A DNA stretch of 64,000 bases from an uncultured bacterium (lineage in GTDB: Bacteria > Spirochaetota > UBA4802 > JAGODF01), in the NCBI GenBank assembly GCA_937921485.1, contig CAKZSV010000008.1, positions 30,276 through 94,275 of the forward strand, written 5' to 3'. This document shows, piece by piece, positions 45,605 through 55,028 of this stretch (position 1 is the stretch's first letter; every line of letters begins with the position of its first letter). A program made the translations under genes and the position numbers. A model generated the notes under the pieces. It had not been told where the DNA came from and did no database searches. It saw nothing but the letters and a program-made list of their open reading frames with translations.

Positions 45605-46108
45605 ATGGTAGAATCGCTGCTGTTTATTATTCTGGGAGCTGTGTTGATAATCACCGCACTTCTGGGCATCACCCGCACAAATCCGATATCGTCATCATTG
45701 TGCCTTGTTTTCGCGTTCTTATCGCTGGCGTCGCTCTATGCGATGCTTTCGTCCGCGTTTGTTGCGGCAATTCAGGTCCTGGTGTATGCGGGCGGAATAC
45801 TGGTGCTGATAATTTTTGTAATTATGATTATGCATTTGAACGAAAAGGATTTGGTGCATTTAAAACCGAAGTATATGCTTATGCTTGTGACAGCAGTGAT
45901 TGTGGTGGCAGGAACTCTTGCGCCATGTTTGTATGTGCTTTCACGTTCGTCTTTTTTTGCAGCGCAAACGCTACCTGAAAATTTCGGAAGTGCAGAGCTG
46001 ATTGGAAGCGTGCTGTTTGAACACTATCTTTTTCCATTTGAGATGCTTTCACTGATTTTATTAACTGCGATTGTGGGAGTGATGGTGATTTCCAAAAAAA
46101 AATTGTAG
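45605..46108 (+). CDS. nuoJ: NADH-quinone oxidoreductase subunit J
   Basis: 167 residues, five membrane helices, with SALCLVFAFL-like and IQVLVYAGGILVLIIFVIMI segments typical of NuoJ. The start is at ATG 45605; a TTG at 45599 is an alternative. Part of the proton-pumping membrane arm. Confidence 0.93.
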   Translation: MVESLLFIILGAVLIITALLGITRTNPISSSLCLVFAFLSLASLYAMLSSAFVAAIQVLVYAGGILVLIIFVIMIMHLNEKDLVHLKPKYMLMLVTAVIVVAGTLAPCLYVLSRSSFFAAQTLPENFGSAELIGSVLFEHYLFPFEMLSLILLTAIVGVMVISKKKL

Positions 46109-46117
46109 GAGAAGCCA

Positions 46118-46423
46118 ATGACAGTATTACCGCACCATTATGTGATACTTGCAGTCATCGTCTTTACAATTGGCACTGTGGGGGTGCTTACGCGAAAGAA
46201 TCTTTTTATCGTGCTTCTGTCAGTTGAACTGATGCTGAATTCTGCAAACCTTGCCCTTGTGGCGTTTTCGAAGATGCATGCACACATGGCCGGGCATATC
46301 ATCGTGATGTTCAGCATAGCGATTGCAGCTGCTGAGGTGAGCATAGGGCTGGCGCTGATTATAGCGCTGTATCGGCTGCATGATGATATTGGCCTGGACG
46401 TGCTTACAAAATTGAGAGGATGA
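46118..46423 (+). CDS. nuoK: NADH-quinone oxidoreductase subunit K
   Basis: 101 residues, three helices. The membrane glutamates needed for proton transfer are visible in LLSVELMLNSANLA and AAAEVSIGLALIIALYR. AGGAGAAG precedes the ATG. It is the small MrpC-like subunit of the pump arm. Confidence 0.95.
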   Translation: MTVLPHHYVILAVIVFTIGTVGVLTRKNLFIVLLSVELMLNSANLALVAFSKMHAHMAGHIIVMFSIAIAAAEVSIGLALIIALYRLHDDIGLDVLTKLRG

Positions 46424-46424
46424 T

Positions 46425-48374
46425 ATGCCGATTGTAGAAAATCCGTATCTCGCGTTGATTGTGGTATTCCCATTGGCCGGAGCACTCATCAATGGGGCGT
46501 TGCATCTCATTGCATGCAAAAAAAATGTTCGGCTAAAAACTATAAGCGCAGGTGTTGCAATTGCAGCATCCTTATTGTCATTTATAGCCGTTCTGAGTAC
46601 CTGTTACACATATACCGCGCATCATGCTGATATCATCCTCAAACAATCATTATGGAATTGGATTGTTGCAGAGCCGCTTTTCATTTCTCTCTCATTGCAA
46701 TTCGATTCCTTAACGGCCGTGATGCTTCTTTTTGTGACATTTGTTGCAACATTAATTCATATCTATTCTGTTGCATATATGGCAGACGATGAGAACTTTA
46801 TTAAATACTTCTCATATTTAAATTTATTTTTGTTTTCCATGGAGTTGCTTGTTCTGGGAGACAATCTGGCAGTGCTTTTCATCGGGTGGGAAGGAGTTGG
46901 GTTGTGTTCGTATTTGCTCATTGCATTCTGGTATGCCGATGAAGAGAAGGCGAATGCAGGAAAAAAAGCATTCATTGCAAACAGGATTGGCGATGCAGGA
47001 TTTTTAATCGGAATTTTTCTTTTGCTTCACGCCGCGGGAACACTCACGTTTTCTGATTTGATGCATAAACAGGAGGTGCTTGTGCTCTCTGCGACCGCAA
47101 TCGGCATCTCGCTTTTCATTGGCGCAACCGGAAAGTCGGCACAGATTCCGCTGTACGTGTGGCTGCCGGATGCAATGGCGGGACCAACGCCAGTATCGGC
47201 ATTAATCCATGCTGCCACAATGGTGACGGCAGGAGTCTATATGGTCGTCAGAATGAATTTTTTATTCCAGCTAAGCCCTGTTGTTTCTACAGTTATTGCC
47301 ATCACAGGAGCCGCAACCGCCCTTTTTGCAGCCATCATTGCGCTGAGGCAAAATGACATTAAGAAAATCCTTGCCTATTCCACCATCTCACAGCTCGGAT
47401 ACATGTTTCTTGGCGCGGGAGTGGGGGCGTATGCGGCAGGGATTTTTCACGTCATGACCCATGCGTTCTTTAAGGCATTGCTGTTTTTAGGTGCGGGCGC
47501 AATAATCCATGCGTTGCATCAGCAGGATATTCGTGCGATGGGCGGCCTCAGAAAAAAAATGCCCATCACTGCGTACACCTTCATGATTGCATGGCTCGCA
47601 ATTTGTGGCATACCGCCGTTTTCCGGTTTTTTCAGCAAAGACGAAATTCTATGGAACGCGCTTTCGCAGGAAAACATCATCATGCCTCACCTGCCGGTTG
47701 TGCTCTACATCAGTGCGATGATCACTGTCTTTCTGACGGCAGTATATATGACAAGGCTCGTCGCGATGACATTCTTTGGAGAGGGCAAAGCGGGATATAT
47801 CCGCCATGATCAGCACGTGGAATACACGGAACATCCTGCGATGTACATTCCATTGATGATATTGGCGCTCTGTTCTGCTTTTGCGGGGTTTGCCGGTGTT
47901 CCCCATGTGCTTGGGGGAGGCAATCACATTGAACATTTTTTAACATCTGTCCTGAGTATGCAGGAGGGAGCTCGCGTAAGCCCCGAGATGAAACTGCCGT
48001 TGATGGGAATTTCCATCCTTGTGGCACTTTGCGGCATTGCGTTTTCTCTCTATATCTTTTTATGGCGTACAGCGCCTTCACAACGCCGTGCTGCAGGGTT
48101 TGTGCGAATGAAACGCATCATAGAAAATAAATTCTTTATCGATGAAATATATGAAGCGATGGTGTTAAAGCCGCTTCGAACCTTTGCAGATCGAATTTCA
48201 TTTCGAATCATCGATGCTTCTCTTATTGAAGGGTTCGTACATTCGCTGGGGCCATTTGTATATTTCTGGAGTAAGAGGCTATCGCGAATGCACACAGGGA
48301 ATATCCAGCATTATGTATTATACATCTTCCTGGGCATGAGCGTGCTTGTGTATCTCATGTTAGTGCAATTATAA
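46425..48374 (+). CDS. nuoL: NADH-quinone oxidoreductase subunit L
   Basis: 649 residues with about sixteen helices, an antiporter-like proton pump. Conserved GWEGVGLCSYLLIAFWY, KSAQIPLYVWLPDAMAGPTPVSALIHAATMVTAGVY and LAYSTISQLGYM are present. The C-terminal part forms the long amphipathic helix that lies across the membrane arm. It starts one base after nuoK. Confidence 0.96.
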   Translation: MPIVENPYLALIVVFPLAGALINGALHLIACKKNVRLKTISAGVAIAASLLSFIAVLSTCYTYTAHHADIILKQSLWNWIVAEPLFISLSLQFDSLTAVMLLFVTFVATLIHIYSVAYMADDENFIKYFSYLNLFLFSMELLVLGDNLAVLFIGWEGVGLCSYLLIAFWYADEEKANAGKKAFIANRIGDAGFLIGIFLLLHAAGTLTFSDLMHKQEVLVLSATAIGISLFIGATGKSAQIPLYVWLPDAMAGPTPVSALIHAATMVTAGVYMVVRMNFLFQLSPVVSTVIAITGAATALFAAIIALRQNDIKKILAYSTISQLGYMFLGAGVGAYAAGIFHVMTHAFFKALLFLGAGAIIHALHQQDIRAMGGLRKKMPITAYTFMIAWLAICGIPPFSGFFSKDEILWNALSQENIIMPHLPVVLYISAMITVFLTAVYMTRLVAMTFFGEGKAGYIRHDQHVEYTEHPAMYIPLMILALCSAFAGFAGVPHVLGGGNHIEHFLTSVLSMQEGARVSPEMKLPLMGISILVALCGIAFSLYIFLWRTAPSQRRAAGFVRMKRIIENKFFIDEIYEAMVLKPLRTFADRISFRIIDASLIEGFVHSLGPFVYFWSKRLSRMHTGNIQHYVLYIFLGMSVLVYLMLVQL

Positions 48375-48389
48375 TAAAAGAGGTGAGGT

Positions 48390-49841
48390 GTGATAAGTTT
48401 TTTGATTGCATTTCCTTTGCTTGGCATTGTGATGCTGTTGTTTTTTAATGGGAAAAAACAGCTGGCTGTTATAAGCTTTTTGATTACGCTGATTGAATGT
48501 ATTGCTGCAGTATGGCTGTATTGGAACATTGATTTTGATGCTGCGCGCTTTCAGTTAATTGAAAGCTTCAAATTGATGGAAATCTTTCCATTTTATTATA
48601 CCGTGGGTATAGATGCGCTATCCTTCTGGATGATTTTGCTTACGGCGTTTTTGTTTCCCTTAGTCATAGCCGGAGGCTATACCGGCATTACGAAAAACCA
48701 TAAGGGATACTATATTGCGCTGCTCATCCTGGAGTCATCAATCATAGGGACATTTGCGTCGCTCAATCTGTTTTTATTTTATATTTTTTGGGAATTGATG
48801 CTGCTTCCCATGTTTTTCATTATCGGTGTGTGGGGAGGTGCCGACAGGATTTATGCAACCATAAAGTTTGTGCTCTTTACCATGTTTGGCAGTTTGCTGA
48901 TGTTTATTGCGATTATATATATTGGCATCCATTATCAGACATTCGACTACGAACAGCTTGCGTCAGCACAATTCAGCATGCGGGAACAGTATTGGCTTTT
49001 TTTGGCATTTGCGCTGGCGTTTTTAATTAAAGTGCCAATTGTCCCGCTCCATACCTGGCTTCCCGATGCGCACACGGAAGCCCCCGCCGGCGGTTCTGTG
49101 ATTCTTGCGGGCGTGCTGCTGAAGCTTGGTGCCTATGGGCTAATACGCGTTAACCTTCCGCTGTTTCCTGTCGCATCGCAGCATTTCTCGTATGCAATGT
49201 GCGCAATTGCGGTGGTTGGCATTATTCACGGTGCATTGACGGCGGCGGTGCAGACGGATATGAAGCGGTTGATTGCGTATTCGTCGGTCTCGCACATGGG
49301 ATATATTGTGCTCGGAATATTTACGTTTACCGTAAGCGGCCTGCAGGGAAGCATACTGCATATGGTAAATCACGCGCTTTCCACCGGAGCATTGTTTTTC
49401 CTGGTAGGTATGATGTATGATCAGACTCATACGCGGCAAATATCTGACTATGGGGGAATTGCGAAAATCGTGCCGGTATTTGCTCTTTTCTTCATGATTG
49501 CCACGCTCTCTTCGATTGGATTGCCGGGCCTTAACGGGTTCATCGGCGAATTTACCATCCTTGCAGCTTCTTTTGGGGTATATATGGAATTGACTATTAT
49601 TGCTGTGGGAGGAATTGTGCTGGGTGCGTGGTATATGTTAAAACTGTATGGCAGTGTATTTTATGGAGAAATGAAAAATGTGCATTTTCAAGATTTTCGT
49701 GATGCCCGCGGGGTGCAGATTGCGGTTATCATCCCGATGATTGCGTTGATGTTTTATCTGGGACTGTATCCGAAAGCTTTTTTGAATTCAATAAAAAATT
49801 CGGCACAGTATCATCTTGAGCATATCCATAAACAATTTTAG
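48390..49841 (+). CDS. nuoM: NADH-quinone oxidoreductase subunit M
   Basis: 483 residues, about fourteen helices, antiporter-like. FYIFWELMLLPMFFIIGVWGG, KVPIVPLHTWLPDAHTEAPAGGSVILAG and LIAYSSVSHMGY are diagnostic. GTG start behind AGAGGTGAGG. It pumps protons in complex I. Confidence 0.95.
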   Translation: MISFLIAFPLLGIVMLLFFNGKKQLAVISFLITLIECIAAVWLYWNIDFDAARFQLIESFKLMEIFPFYYTVGIDALSFWMILLTAFLFPLVIAGGYTGITKNHKGYYIALLILESSIIGTFASLNLFLFYIFWELMLLPMFFIIGVWGGADRIYATIKFVLFTMFGSLLMFIAIIYIGIHYQTFDYEQLASAQFSMREQYWLFLAFALAFLIKVPIVPLHTWLPDAHTEAPAGGSVILAGVLLKLGAYGLIRVNLPLFPVASQHFSYAMCAIAVVGIIHGALTAAVQTDMKRLIAYSSVSHMGYIVLGIFTFTVSGLQGSILHMVNHALSTGALFFLVGMMYDQTHTRQISDYGGIAKIVPVFALFFMIATLSSIGLPGLNGFIGEFTILAASFGVYMELTIIAVGGIVLGAWYMLKLYGSVFYGEMKNVHFQDFRDARGVQIAVIIPMIALMFYLGLYPKAFLNSIKNSAQYHLEHIHKQF

Positions 49842-49850
49842 GAAAAACGT

Positions 49851-51269
49851 ATGGCTGAAGAATTTGTAGTATTATTGCCGCTATGGATCATTGTGATTGG
49901 AGCCATAGGAGTATTGATCATTGAGGCAGTGTGGGGCACAAAAGGAAGAAGCGTGTTGTTTGCAGCTACCATGGCAATTTTACTGCTGGCCTTTATTGGT
50001 GAGATTATGGTGTATCGCTGGACGTGTGCCGGTGCGCAGGATATTTTTCTGTTTAACCGCGTGTTAAAAATAAGTGCGCTTACGAATTTGTTCGTGTTGA
50101 GCGCCATTGTAGCGGCGATATTAACAATTCTATTTTCAGATCATTATTTGATTGCACATGCCGCAACAACAGGAGAATATTATTTTTTAGTTTTGATGGT
50201 TGTGGCGGGAATGATCAACGTCATTCTCTCGCATGAGCTTGTGACGTTTTTAGTTGGGCTGGAACTTTTGTCTCTCGGAAGCTATGCCCTTGCAGGATAT
50301 TTTCGAAACCGCGAAAAATCAATTGAAGCAGCGCTTAAATATTATCTGCCCGGAATATTTTCAACCGCAATCATGGTAATGGGAATTGCGTTTATATTCG
50401 GCGCAACCGGAACAACCTTTTTCGATCAGCTCAATCAGGGCATGCTGCAGATGCCGCATCGCTCGATTGCGTTTGTTTTTGGTTTTATTATGCTGCTGGC
50501 AGGTATCGCGTTTAAATTAACCCTTGTTCCTTTCCATGCGTATGCGCCGGATGTCTATGAAGGTGCATCTGCGCCCATTAGCGGGCTTCTGTCAACAGGG
50601 ATTAAAATTGCGGTGTTTGCTTCTCTGGTGCGGATTCTGGGAGACGCTTTTCAACTTCCATCTGGAAAAGCGATGTTTGTTTTTTTATCGACTGCCACAA
50701 TGGCTGTGGGCAATAGTATGGCATTAAAGCAGGAGAATATAAAACGGATGCTGGCGTATTCGAGCATTGCCCATGCAGGATATATGGTAATAGCGCTGGT
50801 TTCGCATTCCGCAATACCTGCGAGGGACATGCATTTTGCGATTGGATTTTATTTATTGGCCTACACCTTTATGACACTCGGTTCATTCGGAATACTTGGA
50901 TGGCTTTCCGGTAGGGAAGAACGATTTATTTATCTAAAAGACCTGGCGGGAATATCAAAAAGATGCCCTGCAATTTCCCTCGCTCTTGCGGTATTGATGT
51001 TTTCGCTTGCGGGATTTCCCCCAACCGCAGGGTTTTTTGCTAAATACTATGTATTTCGATTAGCAATTGTTTCGGGTGATTTGTGGCTGGCTATCTTTGG
51101 CATTCTGAATAGCTTTATCTCAGCCTATTATTATTTACGGGTTGTCGTGTACATAATGATGAAGAATGACAACGATGTGCAGTTGCCGGCCTTGCGCCTC
51201 TCGTTGAAGCTCGCAATCCTGTTGAGCATTCTTGGAACGTTTGCAATTCCATTTATCAGTTTTCCGTGA
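49851..51269 (+). CDS. nuoN: NADH-quinone oxidoreductase subunit N
   Basis: 472 residues, about fourteen helices, antiporter-like. ELVTFLVGLELLSLGSYALAGY, KLTLVPFHAYAPDVYEGASAP and MLAYSSIAHAGYM mark NuoN. It is the last of the fourteen nuo genes; its stop faces methylglyoxal synthase on the other strand 18 bases away, with no clear terminator. Confidence 0.95.
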   Translation: MAEEFVVLLPLWIIVIGAIGVLIIEAVWGTKGRSVLFAATMAILLLAFIGEIMVYRWTCAGAQDIFLFNRVLKISALTNLFVLSAIVAAILTILFSDHYLIAHAATTGEYYFLVLMVVAGMINVILSHELVTFLVGLELLSLGSYALAGYFRNREKSIEAALKYYLPGIFSTAIMVMGIAFIFGATGTTFFDQLNQGMLQMPHRSIAFVFGFIMLLAGIAFKLTLVPFHAYAPDVYEGASAPISGLLSTGIKIAVFASLVRILGDAFQLPSGKAMFVFLSTATMAVGNSMALKQENIKRMLAYSSIAHAGYMVIALVSHSAIPARDMHFAIGFYLLAYTFMTLGSFGILGWLSGREERFIYLKDLAGISKRCPAISLALAVLMFSLAGFPPTAGFFAKYYVFRLAIVSGDLWLAIFGILNSFISAYYYLRVVVYIMMKNDNDVQLPALRLSLKLAILLSILGTFAIPFISFP

Positions 51270-51287
51270 AATTCAGCAATTCGCAAT

Positions 51288-51761
51288 TTAAGTGTTAATT
51301 TCCCTCTTCACATAGCTTGAATAATCATTCACTGCAGGCTGATATTCCCGCTCCAATAGGGGCGATGAAATCATGAAATCGGCAGTGGCGCGGTTGCATG
51401 CGATGGGGATGTTGTACACCACCGCGATGCGCAGAAGAGCCTTGACGTCCACATCGTGCGGATGGGGTTCCATCGGATCCCAGAAGAAAATGATGCAGTC
51501 AATTTTCCCTTCGGCAATGAGCGCGCCGAGCTGCTGGTCGCCGCCAAGAGGGCCTGATTTGAGCTTTGTGATTGTAAACTCAAAATCCTTTCCTTCTTTT
51601 TTGAGTTTCGCGTGAATTGTCCCTTCTACCATTTTCCCTGTCGTTCCCGTGCAGATGAGGGAGTGCTGAATGAGCACATGATAATTCCATTCGACCCATT
51701 CGACAAGGTCTTTTTTTCGATTGTCGTGTGCCACCAGCGCGATTGTTTTTATTTTGTCCAA
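51288..51761 (-). CDS. mgsA: Methylglyoxal synthase
   Basis: 157 residues. IALVAHDNRKKDLVEWVEWN, the phosphate-binding GTTGKM, KSGPLGGDQQLGALIAEGKID and FFWDPMEPHPHDVDVKALLR, with the catalytic Asp and His, are all present. It turns dihydroxyacetone phosphate into methylglyoxal when phosphate is low or triose phosphates pile up. The start is a TTG at 51761 with GAGG 6 bases before it; no in-frame ATG lies near. It seems to be transcribed alone. Confidence 0.94.
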   Translation of the reverse strand: MDKIKTIALVAHDNRKKDLVEWVEWNYHVLIQHSLICTGTTGKMVEGTIHAKLKKEGKDFEFTITKLKSGPLGGDQQLGALIAEGKIDCIIFFWDPMEPHPHDVDVKALLRIAVVYNIPIACNRATADFMISSPLLEREYQPAVNDYSSYVKREINT

Positions 51762-51866
51762 ACCATACCTCGATATCGGATTGATTACATTGTATACATG
51801 TGTTATTGATAAAACACTGCGCGATATAGCGCCGTGGATGCGCCTGCCGTCAAGAAAAAATTTTCA

Positions 51867-53072
51867 TTATTGCACAAGATGAAGGATGAGCTCCCGCAGA
51901 TGATTCTGCTGGATAAGCTTATTCGGAATTCGCCTGCCGTTGACAAAAAGCGCGGGAGTGCCGGTGAGATGCAGCCGTTCGCCTTCCTCTGTATCGCGAT
52001 TCAGTGCGCTGGTAGTTTCGAATGTATCGATGCATGAGGAAAATGAATCGCTTAAACCGATTTTCTTCCGCATTTTTTGCATTGAATCCTGAGAATGTTC
52101 TATTCCCGCTTCAAGGTCCGCATACAGCGCGTCATACGCTGCCTTGAATTTTCCTTCCCGGTGCGCACATGAAGCGGCAAGCGCGGCGATGCAGCATGGT
52201 TCAAGCGTGTTTCCCTGCCGCGGAGGGCATTCTCCGCAGAGAGGGAAGAGCTTGTAGGATACTTTTATTGTATCTGGAAATTCCTTCTGCAGCGATGAGA
52301 TAACCTTACCCGCGTGGAGGCAATGGTCGCAGGTGAAGTCGATGAACAGCACGCAATGAACCTGCGCATTTGCCTTTCCGGAGAATGGCGCATCAGCGGT
52401 ATCAATTGAATGTATTGGCGCTGAACGATACACTTCAAGGATTTCTCCTTTGCTTTCAGTGGTGCGCGCATAGGCTTTAAACTGATATCGTGTGATTGCC
52501 GTGCTGAGAAAACCGGCGGAAAGGGCAAGCAGAGCGATAATCCCGACGGAAATCATCTCCCGGCGCGATGGAGTGAACAGGTGCTTTTTAGCATCACCGA
52601 TTGCATTTCCCCAAAGGGCGATACCCGCGCTGATGAACATGCCGATGGTGGCAAGGTAGGAAAGGGAGCAGAGCGCGCACACCGCTTTTATTTTGTAAAC
52701 GGAAATAACATACAGCGCGGCATCGGCAATTATTCCAGCAATGGAAAGCAAAAGCCCAAGAAATAATCGCGCGCGCGCATGTTCTTTTAAATAAAAATTC
52801 AACATGCCCATGAGTGCAGAAAAAGCGTAGAACATCACGCCGAGCGCGGCGGTGGGAATCTGCCCTATGACGGGAAGTGTAGCTATGAGCGCATACGGGC
52901 TTTCCGCAACGGTGCGGCAGGTGTTGATGCCGCTTTTTGCTGAAGTGCAGATTGCGCGAACGGCACCGGAGGAAAGCCCGAAAAATTCACTCACTAAAAG
53001 AAGCGCGATAGCAAGGCCGAAAAGCGCTGAGAGCGTAAAGAGAATAGTGGCAATTAATTCATTGCGTTTCAT
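51867..53072 (-). CDS. VKOR-DsbA fusion: membrane disulfide-forming oxidoreductase
   Basis: 401 residues. The first ~200 are a vitamin K epoxide reductase-like membrane domain with four or five helices and its CALCSLSYLATIG redox motif. A further helix near 170-195 leads to a periplasmic DsbA-like thioredoxin domain with CDHC (FIDFTCDHCLHAG). The VKOR part reoxidises the Dsb-like part and hands electrons to quinone, replacing DsbB/DsbA. It is the last gene of a thiol-redox group and starts 3 bases after the CcdA-like gene. Fusions of this kind occur in several bacterial phyla. Confidence 0.87.
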   Translation of the reverse strand: MKRNELIATILFTLSALFGLAIALLLVSEFFGLSSGAVRAICTSAKSGINTCRTVAESPYALIATLPVIGQIPTAALGVMFYAFSALMGMLNFYLKEHARARLFLGLLLSIAGIIADAALYVISVYKIKAVCALCSLSYLATIGMFISAGIALWGNAIGDAKKHLFTPSRREMISVGIIALLALSAGFLSTAITRYQFKAYARTTESKGEILEVYRSAPIHSIDTADAPFSGKANAQVHCVLFIDFTCDHCLHAGKVISSLQKEFPDTIKVSYKLFPLCGECPPRQGNTLEPCCIAALAASCAHREGKFKAAYDALYADLEAGIEHSQDSMQKMRKKIGLSDSFSSCIDTFETTSALNRDTEEGERLHLTGTPALFVNGRRIPNKLIQQNHLRELILHLVQ

Positions 53073-53075
53073 ACT

Positions 53076-53783
53076 TTACCGCGTTGTGACAATGAGATAT
53101 ATTCCGCCGAGTATCACCAGCACGCCGCAGATTTTTTTCAGAATCGCCGCGCCTTTCGAGTTTTCATTCCAGTTTAAGTATTTCTGCACGATTTCGGTAA
53201 ATGTCCCTGCACACACGATGATGGAACAGTGTCCGATCGCATATGCCAGTATAAGCGACACGGCGAAGAAAAGCTGTGTTGCCGCCACGCTGAAGACCAC
53301 ACCTAACATCGGCGCCATGTAGGCAAATGTGCAGGGGCCGAGCGCCACACCGAAGATGAGGCCGAGGATAAGCGCGGCGAGGAGGCCCTTGCGGGTGAAG
53401 TTCGAAGCGTTTGCGCCTCGTTCCAGAAACGGCAGGGGGATGATGCCCACAAGATGCAGGCCTATGATGAAAAATATCACCGCCACAAAATAGTTTCCCC
53501 ATTTGCCGACATCGCCCAGCATCCTGCCGGCAAGGCCTGTGATAAGACCAATGAGGCCGATGGTGATGAGGATTCCGGTGGAAAAAAGCAGTGCAAGAAA
53601 AAACGCGCGCTTTGTGCTGATTCGTCCCTGTTCGTCGATAAAACCCACAATGAGCGGGATGCTTGCCAGATGGCAGGGTGAAAGCAGAATTGATGCCACT
53701 CCCCAGATAAAGGCTGCGGTGAGTGCGATTCCTGCCGAGCCCGATATGGCCGTAGAAAGCCAGGTGAAAAAATCTATCAGCAT
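53076..53783 (-). CDS. CcdA/DsbD-type membrane thiol transporter
   Basis: 235 residues with six membrane helices. The segments LSPCHLASIPLIVGFI and ALGPCTFAYMAPMLGVV hold the two membrane cysteines that carry electrons from cytoplasmic thioredoxin to the periplasm. It starts within the stop of the thioredoxin gene upstream (TGATG), so the two are coupled. It probably reduces that secreted thioredoxin. Confidence 0.87.
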   Translation of the reverse strand: MLIDFFTWLSTAISGSAGIALTAAFIWGVASILLSPCHLASIPLIVGFIDEQGRISTKRAFFLALLFSTGILITIGLIGLITGLAGRMLGDVGKWGNYFVAVIFFIIGLHLVGIIPLPFLERGANASNFTRKGLLAALILGLIFGVALGPCTFAYMAPMLGVVFSVAATQLFFAVSLILAYAIGHCSIIVCAGTFTEIVQKYLNWNENSKGAAILKKICGVLVILGGIYLIVTTR

Positions 53784-54310
53784 CAGCGAACTCCCTTCAT
53801 CGCGAGCACCTTTTCAACTTCGGGCAGGGGGAAGAAGCCTTCATGGCGGAAATACTCTTTCCCGTGCTTATCGAGGAACACCTGCGTGGGAATAACGCGG
53901 ATATTGTACCTCATGGCGTCATTCCTCCCTTCGATGGTCCATACGTCGTAGAACACGATGCGCACGCGGCTGCCGTACTTTTGTTCCACCGCCTTCATTA
54001 CCGGCTGCATCATACGGCAGGGAATGCAGTTGACGGAGCCAAGTTCTATGAAGGTGACTTCGGGATTCGATGCGGCCGATTGCGAAGTGGGTGAACTTGT
54101 ATCCTGTGATGCCATTTCCACGGGCGGTGCTTTAAGAGAACTTCCCTCGTCCGCGACGGCATTCTGGTGAGATTGCTGATCGCTGCATCCGAAAATTCCC
54201 AGAAGGCCGGCGAGCGGTTTTCCGCAATCGCACTCATCCGAATGCGGGAGAATCGCTATTCCAAGTGCTACGATGATTGGCAAAATGAATGTAATTTTCT
54301 TCTTCTTCAT
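53783..54310 (-). CDS. Exported thioredoxin-like protein
   Basis: 175 residues from the ATG at 54310. A signal or anchor (KKKKITFILPIIVALGIAI) is followed by a Cys-containing linker (HSDECDCGKPL; IFGCSDQQ) and a thioredoxin domain with the redox site NCIPCRMMQPV and the cis-proline loop VIPTQVFLDKHG. It is probably kept reduced by the CcdA-like protein encoded next. Role unclear; cytochrome c maturation, metalloid reduction or disulfide isomerisation are possible. Confidence 0.85.
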   Translation of the reverse strand: MKKKKITFILPIIVALGIAILPHSDECDCGKPLAGLLGIFGCSDQQSHQNAVADEGSSLKAPPVEMASQDTSSPTSQSAASNPEVTFIELGSVNCIPCRMMQPVMKAVEQKYGSRVRIVFYDVWTIEGRNDAMRYNIRVIPTQVFLDKHGKEYFRHEGFFPLPEVEKVLAMKGVR

Positions 54311-54354
54311 TATGGTTATCCTGAAATTATTTTTAAATTGTAACGTACCTTGTC

Positions 54355-54762
54355 TCAGCAGCAGCATCCCGAAGAGGCGCCGGTGGCTGCGGGCATTTTT
54401 GAATCGGCCATTGCTTTGATTTCATCTGCCACGCGCGCGATTGCTTCTTCGGTGACTGCTGATTCGCCTCTTTTGTATCCGAGATCTGCAAGGATAATGG
54501 AAATTGGCTCAATGCCTATTCGCTGGAGGGATTTTCGCGCACATGCGACAGGACATCCATCGACCACAATATTGACGTCAGCTCCCCTGGCAGAAGAGAC
54601 AAAACCCGCGATGTCGGCGCCTACGCCGGCGAGGCATGTTTTTGCCGCGAAGCCTCCTTCCCAGAGTTTACGCACTGCGCGATCGGCAAGCTCACCTGCG
54701 TCTGATGCTCCCGAACAGGCATAGAGCAGTACCCTGCTATTGTTGCAACAATCGTTTGCCAT
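54355..54762 (-). CDS. DGC-domain putative zinc-binding protein
   Basis: 135 residues. The family marks are YACSGASDAGELADRAVRKL near the start and the VDGCPVACARK motif in the middle, plus a CC at the N-terminus (DCCNN) and GCCC at the C-terminus. These Cys-rich proteins of the DGC family are thought to bind zinc or other soft metals and are common beside thioredoxin and permease genes. Function is not established. The many cysteines fit the thiol/metal theme of this region. Confidence 0.8.
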   Translation of the reverse strand: MANDCCNNSRVLLYACSGASDAGELADRAVRKLWEGGFAAKTCLAGVGADIAGFVSSARGADVNIVVDGCPVACARKSLQRIGIEPISIILADLGYKRGESAVTEEAIARVADEIKAMADSKMPAATGASSGCCC

Positions 54763-54803
54763 ATTATGCTCCTTTGTACGAAATGTTACGTGTTACATTG
54801 CGT

Positions 54804-55016
54804 TCATTTGCCGCTTGAAGGTTGCCGCTTCTGGGCAGGTCGGTAATTTGCCTCGAACACAGGAACGCAATGAGCTTCAAGCGCCTTTTTTACTTTTTTT
54901 ACAAGGCTTTCCCGAATGAATGCAAGCGCGGCATCTGCATCGGCATCGACATCCGCTGCGATGATTCTTTTTACCTCGCTCGCGTCGAGCCTGATGACCA
55001 CGTCTTTCAGTTCCAT
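54804..55016 (-). CDS. Small hypothetical protein in thiol-redox cluster
   Basis: 70 residues starting MELKDVVIRLDASEVKRII, mostly helical and acidic in the first half, basic at the end (KRQPSSGK). No family is recognised. It lies 12 bases after the mini-thioredoxin gene and before the DGC gene on the same strand, so it is probably a real member of the operon. It contains one Cys (EAHCVPV). Function unknown. Confidence 0.6.
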   Translation of the reverse strand: MELKDVVIRLDASEVKRIIAADVDADADAALAFIRESLVKKVKKALEAHCVPVFEANYRPAQKRQPSSGK

Positions 55017-55028
55017 TGGTTAGCCGTG

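Noticed and set aside
45546..45606. 19-residue frame ending exactly at the nuoJ start
   Set aside because: No ribosome site and no conserved look; noted as a possible leader but too weak to annotate.
48050..48295. Minus-strand frame starting MCIRDS, similar to a known sequencing-adapter artefact peptide
   Set aside because: The DNA here does not match the transposase adapter sequence and lies fully within nuoL; the resemblance is chance.
51800..51866. GC-rich inverted repeat after the VKOR gene as terminator
   Set aside because: The stem is only 4-5 bp and the following T run is short and interrupted.
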